A DNA stretch of 64,000 bases from Agelas oroides. Taxonomy: Eukaryota; Porifera; Demospongiae; Agelasida; Agelasidae. The stretch covers positions 23,295,702 to 23,359,701 of the forward strand of contig OX422183.1 of the NCBI GenBank assembly GCA_949130485.1, written 5' to 3'. The notes beneath the pieces are model-generated. The model was given only the letters and a program-made list of their open reading frames with translations. It did no database searches and was not told the DNA's origin. The first letter of the stretch is position 1. Every line of letters starts with the position of its first letter. The position numbers and the translations under genes were made by a program. Shown one piece after another: positions 45,896 through 57,917 of the stretch.

Positions 45896-47476
45896 TCAGC
45901 ACCTATGAGTCACCTTGAGAAATCATGAGACATCATGAGTCACCTTGAGAAATCACGAGACATCATGAGACATCATGAAATATCATGAGACATTATGAGA
46001 CATCATGAGACATTGAGACACCATGAGACATAAGACATTATGAGACATCATGAGACACCATGAGACATCATGAGACATTATGAGACATTATGAGAAATCA
46101 TGAGACACCATGAGACATCATGAGATATCATGAGACACCATGAGACATTATGAGACATCATGAGATATCATGAGACATGAGACATTATGAGACATCATGA
46201 GACACCATGAGACACCACCAGACATCATGAGACACCATGAGACATCATGAGACATTATGAGACATTATGAGACATCATGAGACATCACGAGACATTATGA
46301 AACATCATGAGACACTACGAGACATCATGAGACATGAGACATCATGAGACACCATGAGACATCATGAGACATTATGAGACATAAGGAGAAATCATGAGCC
46401 ATCATGAGACATCATTAGACATCATGAGACATCGTGAGACATCATGAGACATCATAAAACACCATGAGACATAATGAGACATCATGAGACACCATGAGAC
46501 AGCATGAGACATTATGAGACATCACGAGACATTATGAAACATCATGAGACACTACGAGACATCATGAGACATGAGACATCATGAGACACCATGAGACATC
46601 ATGAGACATTATGAGACATAAGGAGAAATCATGAGCCATCATGAGACATCATTAGACATCATGAGACATCGTGAGACATCATGAGACATCATAAAACACC
46701 ATGAGACATAATGAGACATCATGAGACACCATGAGACAGCATGAGACATTATGAGACAGCATGAGACATTATGAAACATTATGAGACATCACGAGACATT
46801 ATGAAACACCATCAGACATCATGAGACATTATGAGAAATCATGAGACATCATGAGACATTATTAGACATCATGAGAAATCATGAGATATCATGAGACATT
46901 ATGAGATATTAGGAGAAATCATGAGACACCATGAGACTTCATGAGACATTCTGAGACATTGTGAGACATCATGAGACATCATGAGACTTCATGAGACATC
47001 ATGAGACATCATGAGACATTATCAGACATCATGAGACATTATGAGAAATCATGAGACATCATGAGACATTATGAGACATTAGGAGAAATCATAAGACACC
47101 ATGACACATTATGAGACATCATGAGAAATCATGAGACATCATGAGACACCATGAGACATCATGAGACATGAGACATCATGAGGCACCATGAGACATTATG
47201 AGACATCATGAGCCATCATGAGACATTATGAGACATTATGAGACATCATGAGGCATCATGAGATATTATGAGACATTATGAGACAACATGAGACATCATG
47301 AGACACCATGAGACATTCTGAGACATCATGAGACACCATGAGACTGCATGAGAAATCGTGAGACATGATGAGACATTATGAGACATCATGAGACACCATG
47401 ACACATCATGAGACATCATGAGATATTATGAGACATTAGGAGACATCATGAGACATTATGAGACATCATGAGACAC
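45896..47476. repeat. Decamer satellite (ATGAGACATC)n, first block
   Basis: About 1.6 kb of tandem 10-mers of the form ATGAGACAYY, with CATC, CATT and CACC variants and occasional 6-base insertions (ATGAGA). A 237 bp higher-order copy is visible: the block from 46281 to 46517 is repeated from 46518. Every frame meets a stop within a few units, so the array is non-coding. Confidence 0.95.
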
Positions 47477-48564
47477 TATTATTATTATTATTATTATTAT
47501 TATGTGCTTTACAGCCAAGATTGGTAGTGAGAAACATAACGGTGACGAAATAGATGGCAGGATGTAGGCTGACAGACTACTCTTGTAGTTCAAGAGTAGC
47601 TGGAAGTACACAGAAATAAATAAGGATAGCAGACTAACATAACAACAAAAAAAATGGTCAGAAAAGAGAGTACTGAGTTACATTAGGTAACCAACACAGG
47701 CAATAGAACATAAATGACATAACACAGTCACAATACATAATAGATGAAATATTAAAACATGGAGTTAGTAAGCAATGCGGATCTACCGGTGGCATGGCAG
47801 TTGCTACAAGGACAGACCAAATGATAAGTACAAGTGTCTAGTGGATTGAAATGGTTTGTGAAATGAGACCATAGAAGTTTATAAGTTTATACCTAACGAC
47901 TTTGAAAGAATCATTTAGGTTTATTGCTGGTTGAACTGAGTTCCAGAGTAAGACAATACGATTGAAGTAGAAGTGTCTTGCAGCTGAGGTCCTAGTGTAG
48001 TTAATGTTAAGCATATGACCTGTTGATCCTGTTCTAGTGCAGGTAGTGCGGAATGTGATATAACGGTGAATCTCAAGATTGTTTTCTTGATCTTGTAGGC
48101 ACTTCACAAGAAACAAGAGATCATGCAGATCAAGCCAAAGGGCTATCGGAAGAAGATGGAGTGTTTGGAGCCGTGACTTGTAGTCGGTAGAGTAGTCGTT
48201 TAAAATGTATTTAGTTGATCTTCTTTGAATTCTTTCTAGGCATGAGATGTCTTTGACGTATCGAGGTTTCCAGATTTGTGGGCAATAAGAGAGGTGGGAG
48301 CGGACAAGGGAAATATACAATTGTTTTTTTAGGTAAACTGGGGCTGATTCAGGGAGTGATCTCTTAATGAAATGGACAGCATTGTAGGCCTTCTGGCAAA
48401 GTTTACCGTAGTGCAGACTCCGAGACAAATTGTTTGTCACTATAACCCCCAGATCCCTTTGACTTGTTACTGACTCGAGCATAGTCCCACAGACTTTGTA
48501 TGCAACTGTTTGGGGCGAGTTGGCTTGGTTTGAAAGTGATAATCTCAGATGAGTACATTTAGAT
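47477..48564 (-). mobile_element. 5'-truncated non-LTR retrotransposon inserted in the satellite
   Basis: The minus-strand frame 48482-47838 encodes the C-terminal end of a retrotransposon reverse-transcriptase protein. Diagnostic stretches are DLGVIVTNNLS, LVRSHLSYCPQIWKP, LERIQRRSTKYIL and RHFYFNRIVLLWNS, typical of L2/CR1/Jockey-like elements. The polymerase core is absent, so this is a 5' truncation. The 3' end is a run of ATT repeats at 47477-47503 ((AAT)n in element sense), usual for such elements. Confidence 0.85.
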
Positions 48565-51015
48565 ATGAGATATCATGAGACATCATGAGACATTATGAGA
48601 AATTAGGAGAAATGATGAGACATGATGAGACATTAGGAGAAATAATGAGACACCATGAGCCATTATGAGACATTATGAGACATTATGACACACAATGAGA
48701 GAGCATGTGAAATCATCAGACATCATGAGACACCATGAGACAGCATGTGAAATCATGAGACATCATGAGACACCATGAGACATCATGAGAGATCATGAGA
48801 CATTAGGAGACATTAGGAGACATCATGAGACATTATGAGACATTAGGAGGCATTATGAGACATTATGAGACATCATGAGAGAGCATGTGAAATCATGAGA
48901 CATCATGAGACACGAGACATCATGAGACATCATGAGACATTATGAAACATGAGACATTATGAGACATCATGAGACACCATGAGACATCATATGAGACATT
49001 TGGAGACATCATGAGACATCATGAGACATTATGAGATACCATGAGACATCATGAGACATCATGAGAAACCATGAGACATCATGAGACATTATGAGAATTC
49101 ATGAGACATTTAGACATAATGAGACACTAAGAGACATCATGAGAAATCATGAGACATCATGAGACACCATGAGATATCATGAGACATTAGACATCATGAG
49201 ACATCATGAGACACCATGAGACATTACCAAACATCATGAGAAATCATGACACATTATGAGACATCATGAGACACCATATGAGACACCATGAGACATCATG
49301 AGACACCATGAGATATCTTGAGACATCATGAGACATCATGAGACATTATGAGACATCATGAGACACTACAAGACATCATGAGACATGAGACATCATGAGA
49401 CAATATGAGACATTAGGAGAAATCATGAGACATCATGAGACATTATGAGACATTACGAGACATTATGAGACATCATGAGACATCATGAGACATCATGAGA
49501 AACCATGTGACATCATGAGACATTATGAGACATCATGAGACATTGAAAAATCATGAGACACTATGAGACATCATGAGAAATCATGAGACATCATGAGACA
49601 CCATGAGATATCATGAGACATCATGAGACATCATGAGACATCATGAGACATTATGAGACGTTATGAGACATCATGAGACATCATGAGACATCATGAGACA
49701 TTATGAGACATCATGAGACACTACGAAACATCATGAGACATCATGAGACATGAGACATCATGAGACACCATGAGATAACATGAGACAATATGAGACATTA
49801 GGAGAAATCATGAGACATCATTAGACATCATGAGACATTGTGAGACACCATGAGACATCATGAAACACCATGAGACATCATGAGACATCATTGACATCAT
49901 GAGGCACCATGAGAAAGCATGATACATTATGAGACATTATGTGACATCACGAGACATTATGAAACACCATCAGACATCATGAGACATTCTGAGAAATTAC
50001 GAGACATCATGAGACAGCATGAGACATCATGAGATATCATGAGACACCATGAGACATCATGAGACACCATGACTCATCATGAGACAATATGAGACATTAG
50101 GAGACATCATGAGATATTATGAGACATCATGAAACATTGAGACATCATGAGACACTATTAGACATCATGAGAAATCATGATACATCATGAGACACCATGA
50201 GATATCATGAGACATGAGACATCATGAGACATCATGAGAAATCATGAGACATCATGAGACATTATGAGACATCATGAGACACCATATGAGACACCATGAG
50301 ACATCATGAGACACCATGAGACATCTTTAGACATCATGAGACATCATGAGACATCATGAAACATTATGAGACGTTGTGAGACATGAGAAATCATGAGACA
50401 CCATGAGACTTCATGAGAAATTCTGAGACATCATGAGACATTATGAGACAACATGAGACATTATGGGACATCATGAGACATCATGAGACACCATGACACA
50501 TCATGAGACATTATGAGACATTATGAGAAATCATGAGACTTCATGAGACATCATGAGACATTATGAGACATTATGAGACGTCATGAGACACCATGAGACA
50601 TCATGAGACATCATGAGACACCATGAGACATTATGAGACATCATGAGACATTATGAGACATTATGAGACATCATGAGACATTATGAGACATTATGAGACG
50701 TCATGAGACATCATGAGACATCATGAGACACCATGAGACATTATTGTACATCATGAAACACCATGAGACAGCATGAGAAATCATGATACATCATGAGACA
50801 TTATGAGACATTATGAGACATCATGAGACACCATGAGACATCATGAGACACCATGACACATCATGAGACATCATGAGACATCATGAGACATTAGGAGACA
50901 TCATGAGACATTATGAGACATCATGAGACACTATGCGACATCATGAGACATCATGAGACATTCTGAGACATTAGGAGACATCATGAGACACCATGAGACA
51001 TTATGAGACACAATT
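48565..51015. repeat. Decamer satellite, second block
   Basis: Continues the ATGAGACATC array for about 2.45 kb after the retrotransposon, more diverged at the left edge (ATTAGGAGAAAT, CACAATGAGAGAGC). Confidence 0.95.
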
Positions 51016-51047
51016 AGACACATGAAACATTTTAGGACACATTAAGA

Positions 51048-51186
51048 ATTTTAGATGTGATGAGGTGAAATAGAGGAAAGTAAAAAGGCTGGCAGTCACC
51101 AGAAATTGAGCTAAGGACACCTGGCTATGCAGCCACTGCTCTGCTACTGAGCTATGACAACTGGACTAGCTACCACCAGCCATAAC
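51048..51186 (-). mobile_element. tRNA-derived SINE, copy 3
   Basis: Minus-strand A box TAGCTCAGTAGCAGAGC; the B box region is decayed (GAGCTAAGGACACC on the plus strand). The tail GGTGAAATAGAGGAAAG is shared with the other copies. Confidence 0.75.
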
Positions 51187-51197
51187 ATTCCTCTTAA

Positions 51198-52144
51198 GGT
51201 GGCGGGGAAGTCTTTCGGCGGAGGTTAACGAAAACATAAACTTGGGTTACAGTCAGGACCAGGGTTACTCCTAGTTTCAGGGTTAGGGTTTGCTTTAGGG
51301 CAATCTTGCTTCGCCTAATTTTGAAAAGGGTTTTAGTGTCTCATTAATATATTCATGAACCCCAAATTGCCACTTGATAGACGCAGGTAGCGTCCTAACC
51401 ACCAATGTATCTCAAATCAATCTGTGCCAGCTTTTGTTGAGAGCTACTCTCAAAGTCAGGCTAGACTCATGCTTGTCACTACTCTTGGAATGGACAACTT
51501 TGACTGCATCAAAATGAATGCACATTTCAAAAAATTCACAGCTTGTCTACAGGAGGGGCTCATTCACGAGTGGAAGCAAGCATTACTAGCCCCACCTCTC
51601 CCCCTTATGTAACTCACAGTTCTGTTCCACACACAACTCCTCTGGAGCTTTCATCTCTACGACAGCATGGTACCAACGATACATTGCGCATTCTAGTTAA
51701 AGCCCTGTCCAGCACTCGGAGCACCAGACCATGGTCACCTACTTGGCTTGGCATACGATCGCATGGCCACTGTAGCCTTTCTGCTGCTTCTAGATACAAG
51801 CTAGCTTTCACAAGCAGGCATTACGCACTACTCACAGCAACTGACACTACAGCACGCTAATAAAACTACTCTGTTTTTTTTTTAAAGTCGATCTAAGCTT
51901 ATCTTCAAAGTTCTGACCACCACAAGAGGGGTTCTGCCAGGCCACATCTTAACTAACTTAATTATAAACTGATTATTGGATGTCAATGCCGACAGGAAAT
52001 GGGGGAAAATCCCCAATTTTACGGACAGTGAACGGATGAAGACTCCCAAAACGGACTGTGCGCTAAAAGTTTACAAAGACAAAGATTTCTATCAGCTTGG
52101 ATTCCAGGTTTGTTGACCTTGAAAATGCAGGGTTCCCTGCCACC
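51198..52144. mobile_element. TTAA-flanked inverted-repeat element
   Basis: Left end GGTGGCGGGGAA and right end TTCCCTGCCACC are inverted, each bordered by TTAA (51194-51197, 52145-52148). TTAA target duplication is the rule for piggyBac-type elements. The 947 bp interior has small frames (51424-51612, 51543-51860) with no recognised homology. Classification is tentative. Confidence 0.55.
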
Positions 52145-52154
52145 TTAATACGAT

Positions 52155-52290
52155 ACAGGTGGCACTGAAATGCCTCGGTTGCTGAGGGCTGGTGGTTGTC
52201 TGGTTGTCATAGCTTAGTGGCAGAGCCTGGGTTCAATTTCTGGTGACTGCTGGCCTTTCTCTATTTTGCCTCATAACATCTCAAATTGTA
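52155..52290 (+). mobile_element. tRNA-derived SINE, copy 4
   Basis: Plus-strand copy with A box TAGCTTAGTGGCAGAGC joined directly to a B-box remnant GGGTTCAATTTC, so the stretch between the two boxes is deleted. The tail reads CTTTCTCTATTTTGCCTCATAAC. Confidence 0.8.
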
Positions 52291-52434
52291 TATTTTATTC
52301 CACAAGTGTTTGCAGAGACACTCCCATTAAAATTTATGTGTGAATAAAGTTATCATAATTATGTTAATTACACCCCAAGATGCAACTTAAAGGACCCGCG
52401 TAATATAAATAATATAATATAAATAATATAATAT

Positions 52435-52562
52435 TGTAGCGGAGGAGATTTACGGACTACACATAGATACTGAGAACCTCATGACCTTTGTGTAAATTAA
52501 TGTATCAGTGCTAATTAGAGAGCACCACTTGTTGTGATATAAGAAAGTTGTCATTTGCCACA
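52435..52562 (+). repeat. 5' LTR
   Basis: 128 bp, TGTAGCGGAGGAG ... TCATTTGCCACA. It differs from the 3' LTR by small indels (the 5' copy has AAATTAATGTATCAGTG where the 3' copy is shorter; the 3' copy has an extra ATAATT). Confidence 0.95.
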
Positions 52563-52563
52563 T

Positions 52564-52579
52564 TGGTGACCCCGACGCC
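52564..52579 (+). promoter_or_regulatory. Primer binding site
   Basis: TGGTGACCCCGACGCC follows the 5' LTR by one base. The TGGTGACCCCGACG core is the tRNA-Trp-type site described for CsRn1 elements. Confidence 0.7.
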
Positions 52580-52593
52580 AGGAACGTGATATC

Positions 52594-53256
52594 ATGGCGG
52601 TAGAACACGCAGTCTCACTCAAGCTCCCGACCTTCTGGACTTCCCAGCCTGAGGTCTGGTTCGCACAAGCTGAAGCCCAGTTCAACCTTCGAGGAATCAC
52701 AGCTGATGACACCAAATACTTCTACGTCCTCGCAGCCCTCGACCAGCAGACAGCGACGCGCCTACTAGACCTTATTAGCCGACCTCCAGTCGACGGCAAA
52801 TACAAGAAGCTGAAGGATCGACTTATCGACACTTTCGGTCTCAGCAAGCGTGAGCGAGCTTCCCGTCTACTCCATTCTCGCCCCCTGGGAGACTCCAAAC
52901 CCTCTACCTTGATGGACGAAATGTTGGGACTTCTCGGTGACCACCCTCCCTGTCTACTCTTCGAACAGCTCTTCCTCGAGAGGCTCCCCGAGGACATCCG
53001 CATCCAGCTAGCAGACTCCAAGATCGAGGACCACCGTCAGCTAGCCAAACGTGCCGACGCTCTCTGGTCAAGCCGAGAAATGGAGTGTAACACCAACGCC
53101 GTACAGCGTAGACCACATAGACAGAAGACCAAACCCAAGACTCGCTCTTCCTCTCCAGATAAACTGTGCTATTACCATCGCACATTTGGAGAAGCAGCTC
53201 GGCAATGCAGACAACCCTGTGCCTGGTCGGGAAACGAGCAGGCCGGCCGCCAGTAG
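52594..53256 (+). pseudogene. gag with CHCC zinc finger
   Basis: A 220-codon frame. The N-terminal half has the capsid-type sequence FWTSQPEVWFAQAEAQF, common to CsRn1-like gag proteins. Near the C-terminus, C-x2-H-x9-C-x3-C (LCYYH ... C ... C) replaces the usual CCHC knuckle; this CHCC form is a mark of the CsRn1 clade. A stop follows shortly after, before the protease. Confidence 0.85.
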
Positions 53257-53280
53257 TGGCCTCGGCGGCCGGCCACAACA

Positions 53281-53561
53281 GTGGCCTCCTTTTTCTCTGT
53301 GACACAGTTCCTTGTAGACACCGGGGCAGAGGTCATCGTCCTACCCGCCACTGGACTGGACAGACGCACAAGGCAAACAGGACCACCGCTGCTGGCAGCC
53401 GCTGAGGACATCCCCAAAACTGCCATTATCACCCCTTTTGGGCTGTACGAATTCCTCAGAATGCCGTTTGGTCTAAAGAATGCTGCTCAAGCTTTCCAGC
53501 GCCTGATGGACACTGTCTGTCACGGTTTGGATTTCACTTTTGTCTACATCGATGACATTTT
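53281..53561 (+). pseudogene. Protease fragment joined to reverse-transcriptase fragment
   Basis: The frame opens with the aspartic protease active-site motif LVDTGAEV, runs about 20 residues further and then jumps to RT sequence (IITPFGLYEFLRMPFGL) ending at the catalytic YIDD box. The rest of the protease and the N-terminal RT are missing here. Part of the missing sequence is found inverted immediately downstream. Confidence 0.85.
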
Positions 53562-53945
53562 GCGTATAATACCCATAGACTCCATACTGTCGAACTCAGC
53601 TTTAGCTGCTGCTAACTTGTCTGGAGGTAAGCGGCGGGCACGAGCATGGACAGGTGGTCCTTTGGTGGTGATGAAGTGCTCTATGCCATGCTTGGTGTGT
53701 GATTGGACGAAGTTGGGTGTTGTGATGTCTGGGAACTCTGCAAGCAGCAAGTCATACTGGTCGGTAGAATTGGAAATGGCGTCGAGGTGAGGCGCGGTAA
53801 CTCTGGTTGAGCTCAGTGGAACAGAGTGGTAGGTTGCTGCGTCCACGAGTCGTTTGCCTTTGACATCGACCAACAGGGAATTGGAGCGCAGGAAATCAGC
53901 TCCAAGCAAGGGGCGTGACACCTGGATGTCAAGACACACAAAGAA
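53562..53945 (-). pseudogene. Inverted internal segment: protease end to RT start
   Basis: On the minus strand this segment reads SRPLLGADFLRSN, then a linker, then HFITTKGPPVHARARRLPP and FDSMESMGIIR. That is the protease C-terminal part through the start of the RT, lying backwards between the YIDD box and the next RT segment. Roughly 70 codons of RT between GIIR and the ITPFGL region are absent from the element altogether. Confidence 0.85.
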
Positions 53946-54770
53946 CATCTTCACCTGCTGTTCCAGCGACTTCAAGAGTATGGCCTGGTCATCAACGTCT
54001 CCAAGAGCCAGTTTGGTCGTGACACCATTGAGTTCCTTGGTCATCGCATCACCCATGCTGGTATCATGCCATTGCCCGACAAAGTGGATGCCATCACACA
54101 CTTCAAGCAGCCAGTAACCGTCAAGGGCTTACAAGAATTTGTGGGCCAACTTCTACCGCAGGTTCATCCCAGCTGCTGCACGGATGATGTTGCCACTCTT
54201 TGAGGCATTAACAGGCAAGCCCAAGACACTGGTTTGGGATGAGGCAATGGTGAAAGCCTTTCAAGACACCAAGGAGGCATTGGCAGAGGCAACACTGCTC
54301 ACACACCCTCGTCATGATGCACTGACCTCGCTCACTACAGATGCTTCAGACCAGGCAGTAGGTGCTGTTCTCCAACAGTTTGTGAATGGCAGCTGGGAAC
54401 CTCTAGCCTTCTTCAGCAAGAAGCTACGACCACCAGAGAAGAAGTACAGTGCTTTCGATCGAGAATTGCTCGCTCTCTACCTAGGGGTACGGCACTTCCG
54501 TTATTTCCTATAGAGGGTCGATAGTTCACCGCCTATACCGACCACAAACCCCTCACATTCTGTATGTCCAAAACAGCCGAACCATGGTCAAGTCGTCAGC
54601 AACGCCAACTCTCATATATCTCTGAGTAGCTACACAACAGACATCCGACACGTGCAAGGGAAGGACAACTCCGTTGCCGACACATTGTCAAGAGCTACCA
54701 TTGACGATGTGCAACTGGGTATTGACTATGGTGCCATGGCTGCGGCCAAACAATAGGATGCTGAGGTACA
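53946..54770 (+). pseudogene. RT connection and RNase H region
   Basis: Resumes after the inversion with LFQRLQEYGLVINVSKSQF and FLGHRI. A frame change near 54130 precedes NFYRRFIPAAARMM. RNase H motifs TDASDQAVGAVL and FDRELLALYLGVRHFRYFL follow, then a stop at 54511-54513 and degraded sequence to HVQGKDNSVADTLSR. Confidence 0.8.
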
Positions 54771-54837
54771 AGCCTATCGTACTTCTACCTCGAGCTTTCA
54801 ACTAGAAGACATCCCCTTTGGAACACAAGGTGTTACA

Positions 54838-55632
54838 CTTCTCTGTGATGTGTCTACTGGCCACGCTAGACCAATTGTACCTGCTGGTTGGAGACGTCGA
54901 GTTTTCGACATGATCCACGGCCTCTCTCATCCCTCAGTACGCACTACACGAAAGCTCATCGCCTCGAGGTTTGTGTGGAGTGGTCTGCAAAAACAAGTAG
55001 GTATTTGGGCCAAACGGTGTATCCCATGCCAATCTTCCAAAATCCAGACACACATCAAAGCCCCACTCGAGAAGTTCAGCGTCCCTCAACGCCGATTCGA
55101 CCATATTCATGTGGACCTTGTAGGACCACTGCCACCTTCTAACGGTTTCACCCACCTCCTCACAGTGGTAGATCGATTCTCTCGCTGGCCAGAGGCCATA
55201 CCTCTCAACGACACAACCGCTACCAGCTGTGCGCAAGCTCTGGTCTTCCATTGGATTGCTCGTTTTGGCATCCTAATCGACATGTCTTCTGACAGGGGAC
55301 CCCAGTTCACTTCACAACTATGGAAATCAATCGCCCAGTTGTTAGGTACTCAGTTCCACCACACCACAGCCTACCACCCCCAATGTAATGGCCTGGTGGA
55401 GAGGTTTCACCATCATCTTAAGTCTGCCCTAAGAGCACGTCTCACAGGTCCCAATTGGACACGAGAGTTACCTTGGGTGCTGTTAGGTATTCGGACAGCA
55501 CCTAAGGAGGATTTGGAATGCTCCTCAGCAGAACTGGTATATGGCACCCCTCTTACAGTGCCTGGGGATTTTATATACAGCCACAGCATGCGCTCTGACT
55601 GCAAATTCCAACTTCAACGTCCGCGTGATTAA
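54838..55632 (+). pseudogene. Integrase
   Basis: The zinc-binding H-x3-H-x29-C-x2-C motif lies at about 54913-55030. The DDE triad is visible as HVDLVG (near 55109), SDRGPQFTS (near 55286) and NGLVERF (near 55390), with D-x35-E spacing. The core is uninterrupted, so the domain itself is well preserved, but the frame ends early at 55632. Confidence 0.85.
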
Positions 55633-55639
55633 GTCCGCT

Positions 55640-56062
55640 CACTGGCACCCATCCCCACGTCTCAACATGGTGCAGTACCAGTCTCTCTTCCTCGTGATTT
55701 GCAGCAAGCTAAGTTTGTCTTCATCCGTCGAGATGCTCACCGTACACCCTTCCAACGTCCCTATGAAGGTCCCTACAAAGTATTACAACCAGGCCCAAAG
55801 ACTTTCAAAATTGACAGAGGAGGAAGGCCCGAAACAATCACAGTCGACAGACTTAAACCTACACACATGGACCTGGAACCCCCTGTCCTGCCCTTGGTGC
55901 CACAAGCTCGTGGACGACCTCTAAAGAATCCCCAACCTCCACCTGCAGATACGACCCAACACCACAACCCAGACACCCCCAAAAGCTTGCAGCAACAACA
56001 CACCCGTTCAGGACGTCGCATCAAGCTTCCACAACGTTACATCTCGGTTCTGGGGGGAGCGG
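55640..56062 (+). pseudogene. Integrase C-terminal region and 3' end of pol
   Basis: After a frameshift near 55625 the frame gives FVFIRRDAHRTPFQRPYEGP and a proline-rich end, the usual Ty3 integrase C-terminus without a chromodomain. A purine run, TGGGGGGAGCGG, just before the 3' LTR is the likely polypurine tract. Confidence 0.75.
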
Positions 56063-56189
56063 TGCAGCGGAGGAGATTTACGGACTACACATAGATACTG
56101 AGAACCTCATGACCTTTGTGTAATGTATGCTAATTAGAGAGCACCACTTGTTGTGATATATAATTATAAGAAAGTTGTCATTTGCCACA
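56063..56189 (+). repeat. 3' LTR
   Basis: 127 bp, TGCAGCGGAGGAG ... TCATTTGCCACA. Differs from the 5' LTR by a handful of changes and indels, so the insertion is not brand new. Confidence 0.95.
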
Positions 56190-56298
56190 ATATAATACGC
56201 AGGCCAGAGGAAGCGTTGGACATCCAATCTGAGTTGATATTCGTTAATGGCATGGTGCAGTTACCCCATGAATGAAACTTTGGTACACCAACAACTCT

Positions 56299-56477
56299 CC
56301 CTTCACCAGCTACACCGCTGTCAGCCCTCACAGCGACTCCCGAAGCGATTTTTTTCGCGTACGTGACGTCACACGTTCAATATACTACGTATAAAATCAT
56401 TGCGTGTATTGAGCGCGCGCTACCGTGCTTCGGGCTGATATTACGCGCGTAATGCGCGAGTATAGCAGGTGAAGGGG
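56299..56477. mobile_element. Possible short inverted-repeat element, GC-rich
   Basis: CCCTTCACCAGC at the left and GCAGGTGAAGGG at the right are inverted. The interior is unusually CpG-rich for this window (GAGCGCGCGCTACC, ATTACGCGCGTAATGCGCG). No clear target duplication. Confidence 0.4.
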
Positions 56478-57917
56478 TGGCTCGCTATTCACGATTGATA
56501 AACTGATGTCTGGCTCCTCCCTTGAGGGTAAAGCTTTTTTTAAGAAACCACAAATCTAAGGGTTTCTACTTCAGGCCTTGTACCTAAATAGCAGTGAACT
56601 TTGTTTTCCTAAAGCCTACTAACAAAGATTTCACCTATGTATAGCACTGAATTCAATTCTGTTTGAGCCAAGGAAAACCTGCAGCACTATTGCTTATGAG
56701 CATCTTGGGGTCCGGTTACTTTGCTCGTGTACAAGGAAAAGATAATGCCATAAATCTGTTGGCCATAATTCAAGCATGCAGGTATCTTCTTACATGTTTG
56801 TGATGATTCCTGCTGTGTGTAGCTGATACATAAAGCAGCCTTTTGTTATACTTTGAAACAAATAAGAAATCAACTTTGTAAGATCCAACAGCTAGGCGCC
56901 AGCATAAAATCTGATCTAACATTGTTCAGATGCACAGGCATGTATGGTATGAGAGTACAGTTCTGCACATAATATTTATAGGTAGTGAGTTATTGCCCTA
57001 CAAACTCATGTGCATCAGCAAAAAGTAGCATGCAATCCTACGTGTAGGAGTGTCCTTATAGTGTTAATTGCACCATGCCACCAGCATTTTCTCTCACCTT
57101 ATACACAAGAAAATACCACTGGAGATTGCACACTTATATATATATATTTTGTCTAGGGTGTACAGAGCCTTGAAGTTTGTATCCTCCTCCAACTAGTTAG
57201 GGCTCTCATCAACCACTTCCAGTATAATGAGGACATCTCCCAGTTACTCTGGATGGTATCAATAGCCTCTTTACTACACATCAGTTCAAAGTCGGTGTAA
57301 ACCTAATGCAATGGAAGCGACAATTTTGTTATATTATGCTTGATGACATTGTGGGACCAGGTAATAGGTGCAGAAGGTAATTGAAGGATTACAGAGGTAT
57401 GAACACTGATTATCTACTCACACAACATGCTCTGTGGGTCGATAGGCTTCTTGTATCTGACAGACACAATTCTCAATAGAATGTAGCAGTCTGCCTTAGC
57501 CAATGAATCTCTATGATCCCATTCAGCTGGTCATTTTTTGGTGGCATTTAAAACCTGTTTTGGTGGGGAGAGGACGTGGGACAGGTAGCTACTTTCAGTT
57601 GTTTGTCTATCACATACAAACTCACTCTCTTGAATTCTGTAATGTTGTTTTCTCGCAGCAATTTGCTCACATCTTCCATTGTCATACTCTCCATTTTTGA
57701 CAAGTTCACGTGGAGTGGTTTAATTTGTAGCCGCAGTACGACTTTAAACTGGCTGCATTTTTAAAACTGTAGTTTTCAGCCATCGAACTTCCTAAAATGT
57801 TTGAAATTGAGAAGGACTAAATGCAGCTGCAGCAAGACATATAATACAGGAACCGTGCTATATTATGGTTTGCAAAATTGCAGTCTAGGCAATCTAGATG
57901 AGTTGGCTTTGATGATC
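56478..57917. other. No gene recognised
   Basis: About 1.4 kb of AT-rich sequence with only short unconvincing frames and a small TA microsatellite near 57137. I see no domain, RNA gene or clear repeat boundary. Confidence 0.5.

Larger units (their letters stand above)
52435..56189 (+). mobile_element. CsRn1-like Ty3 LTR retrotransposon, internally rearranged
   Basis: Two ~128 bp LTRs beginning TG and ending CA are flanked by ATAT (52431-52434 and 56190-56193). The internal order is gag, protease, reverse transcriptase, RNase H, integrase, without an env gene. A CHCC zinc finger and a PBS that would fit tRNA-Trp place it in the CsRn1 clade. Total length is 3755 bp; part of the polymerase is deleted and another part inverted, with stops and a frameshift, so it cannot be autonomous. 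Confidence 0.9.

Noticed and set aside
45896-51015. Telomeric repeat
   Set aside because: The decamer is unlike TTAGGG-type telomeres and lies in the interior of the window.
53854-54117. Separate 87-codon gene inside the LTR element
   Set aside because: It is an out-of-frame reading over the inverted segment and RT sequence.
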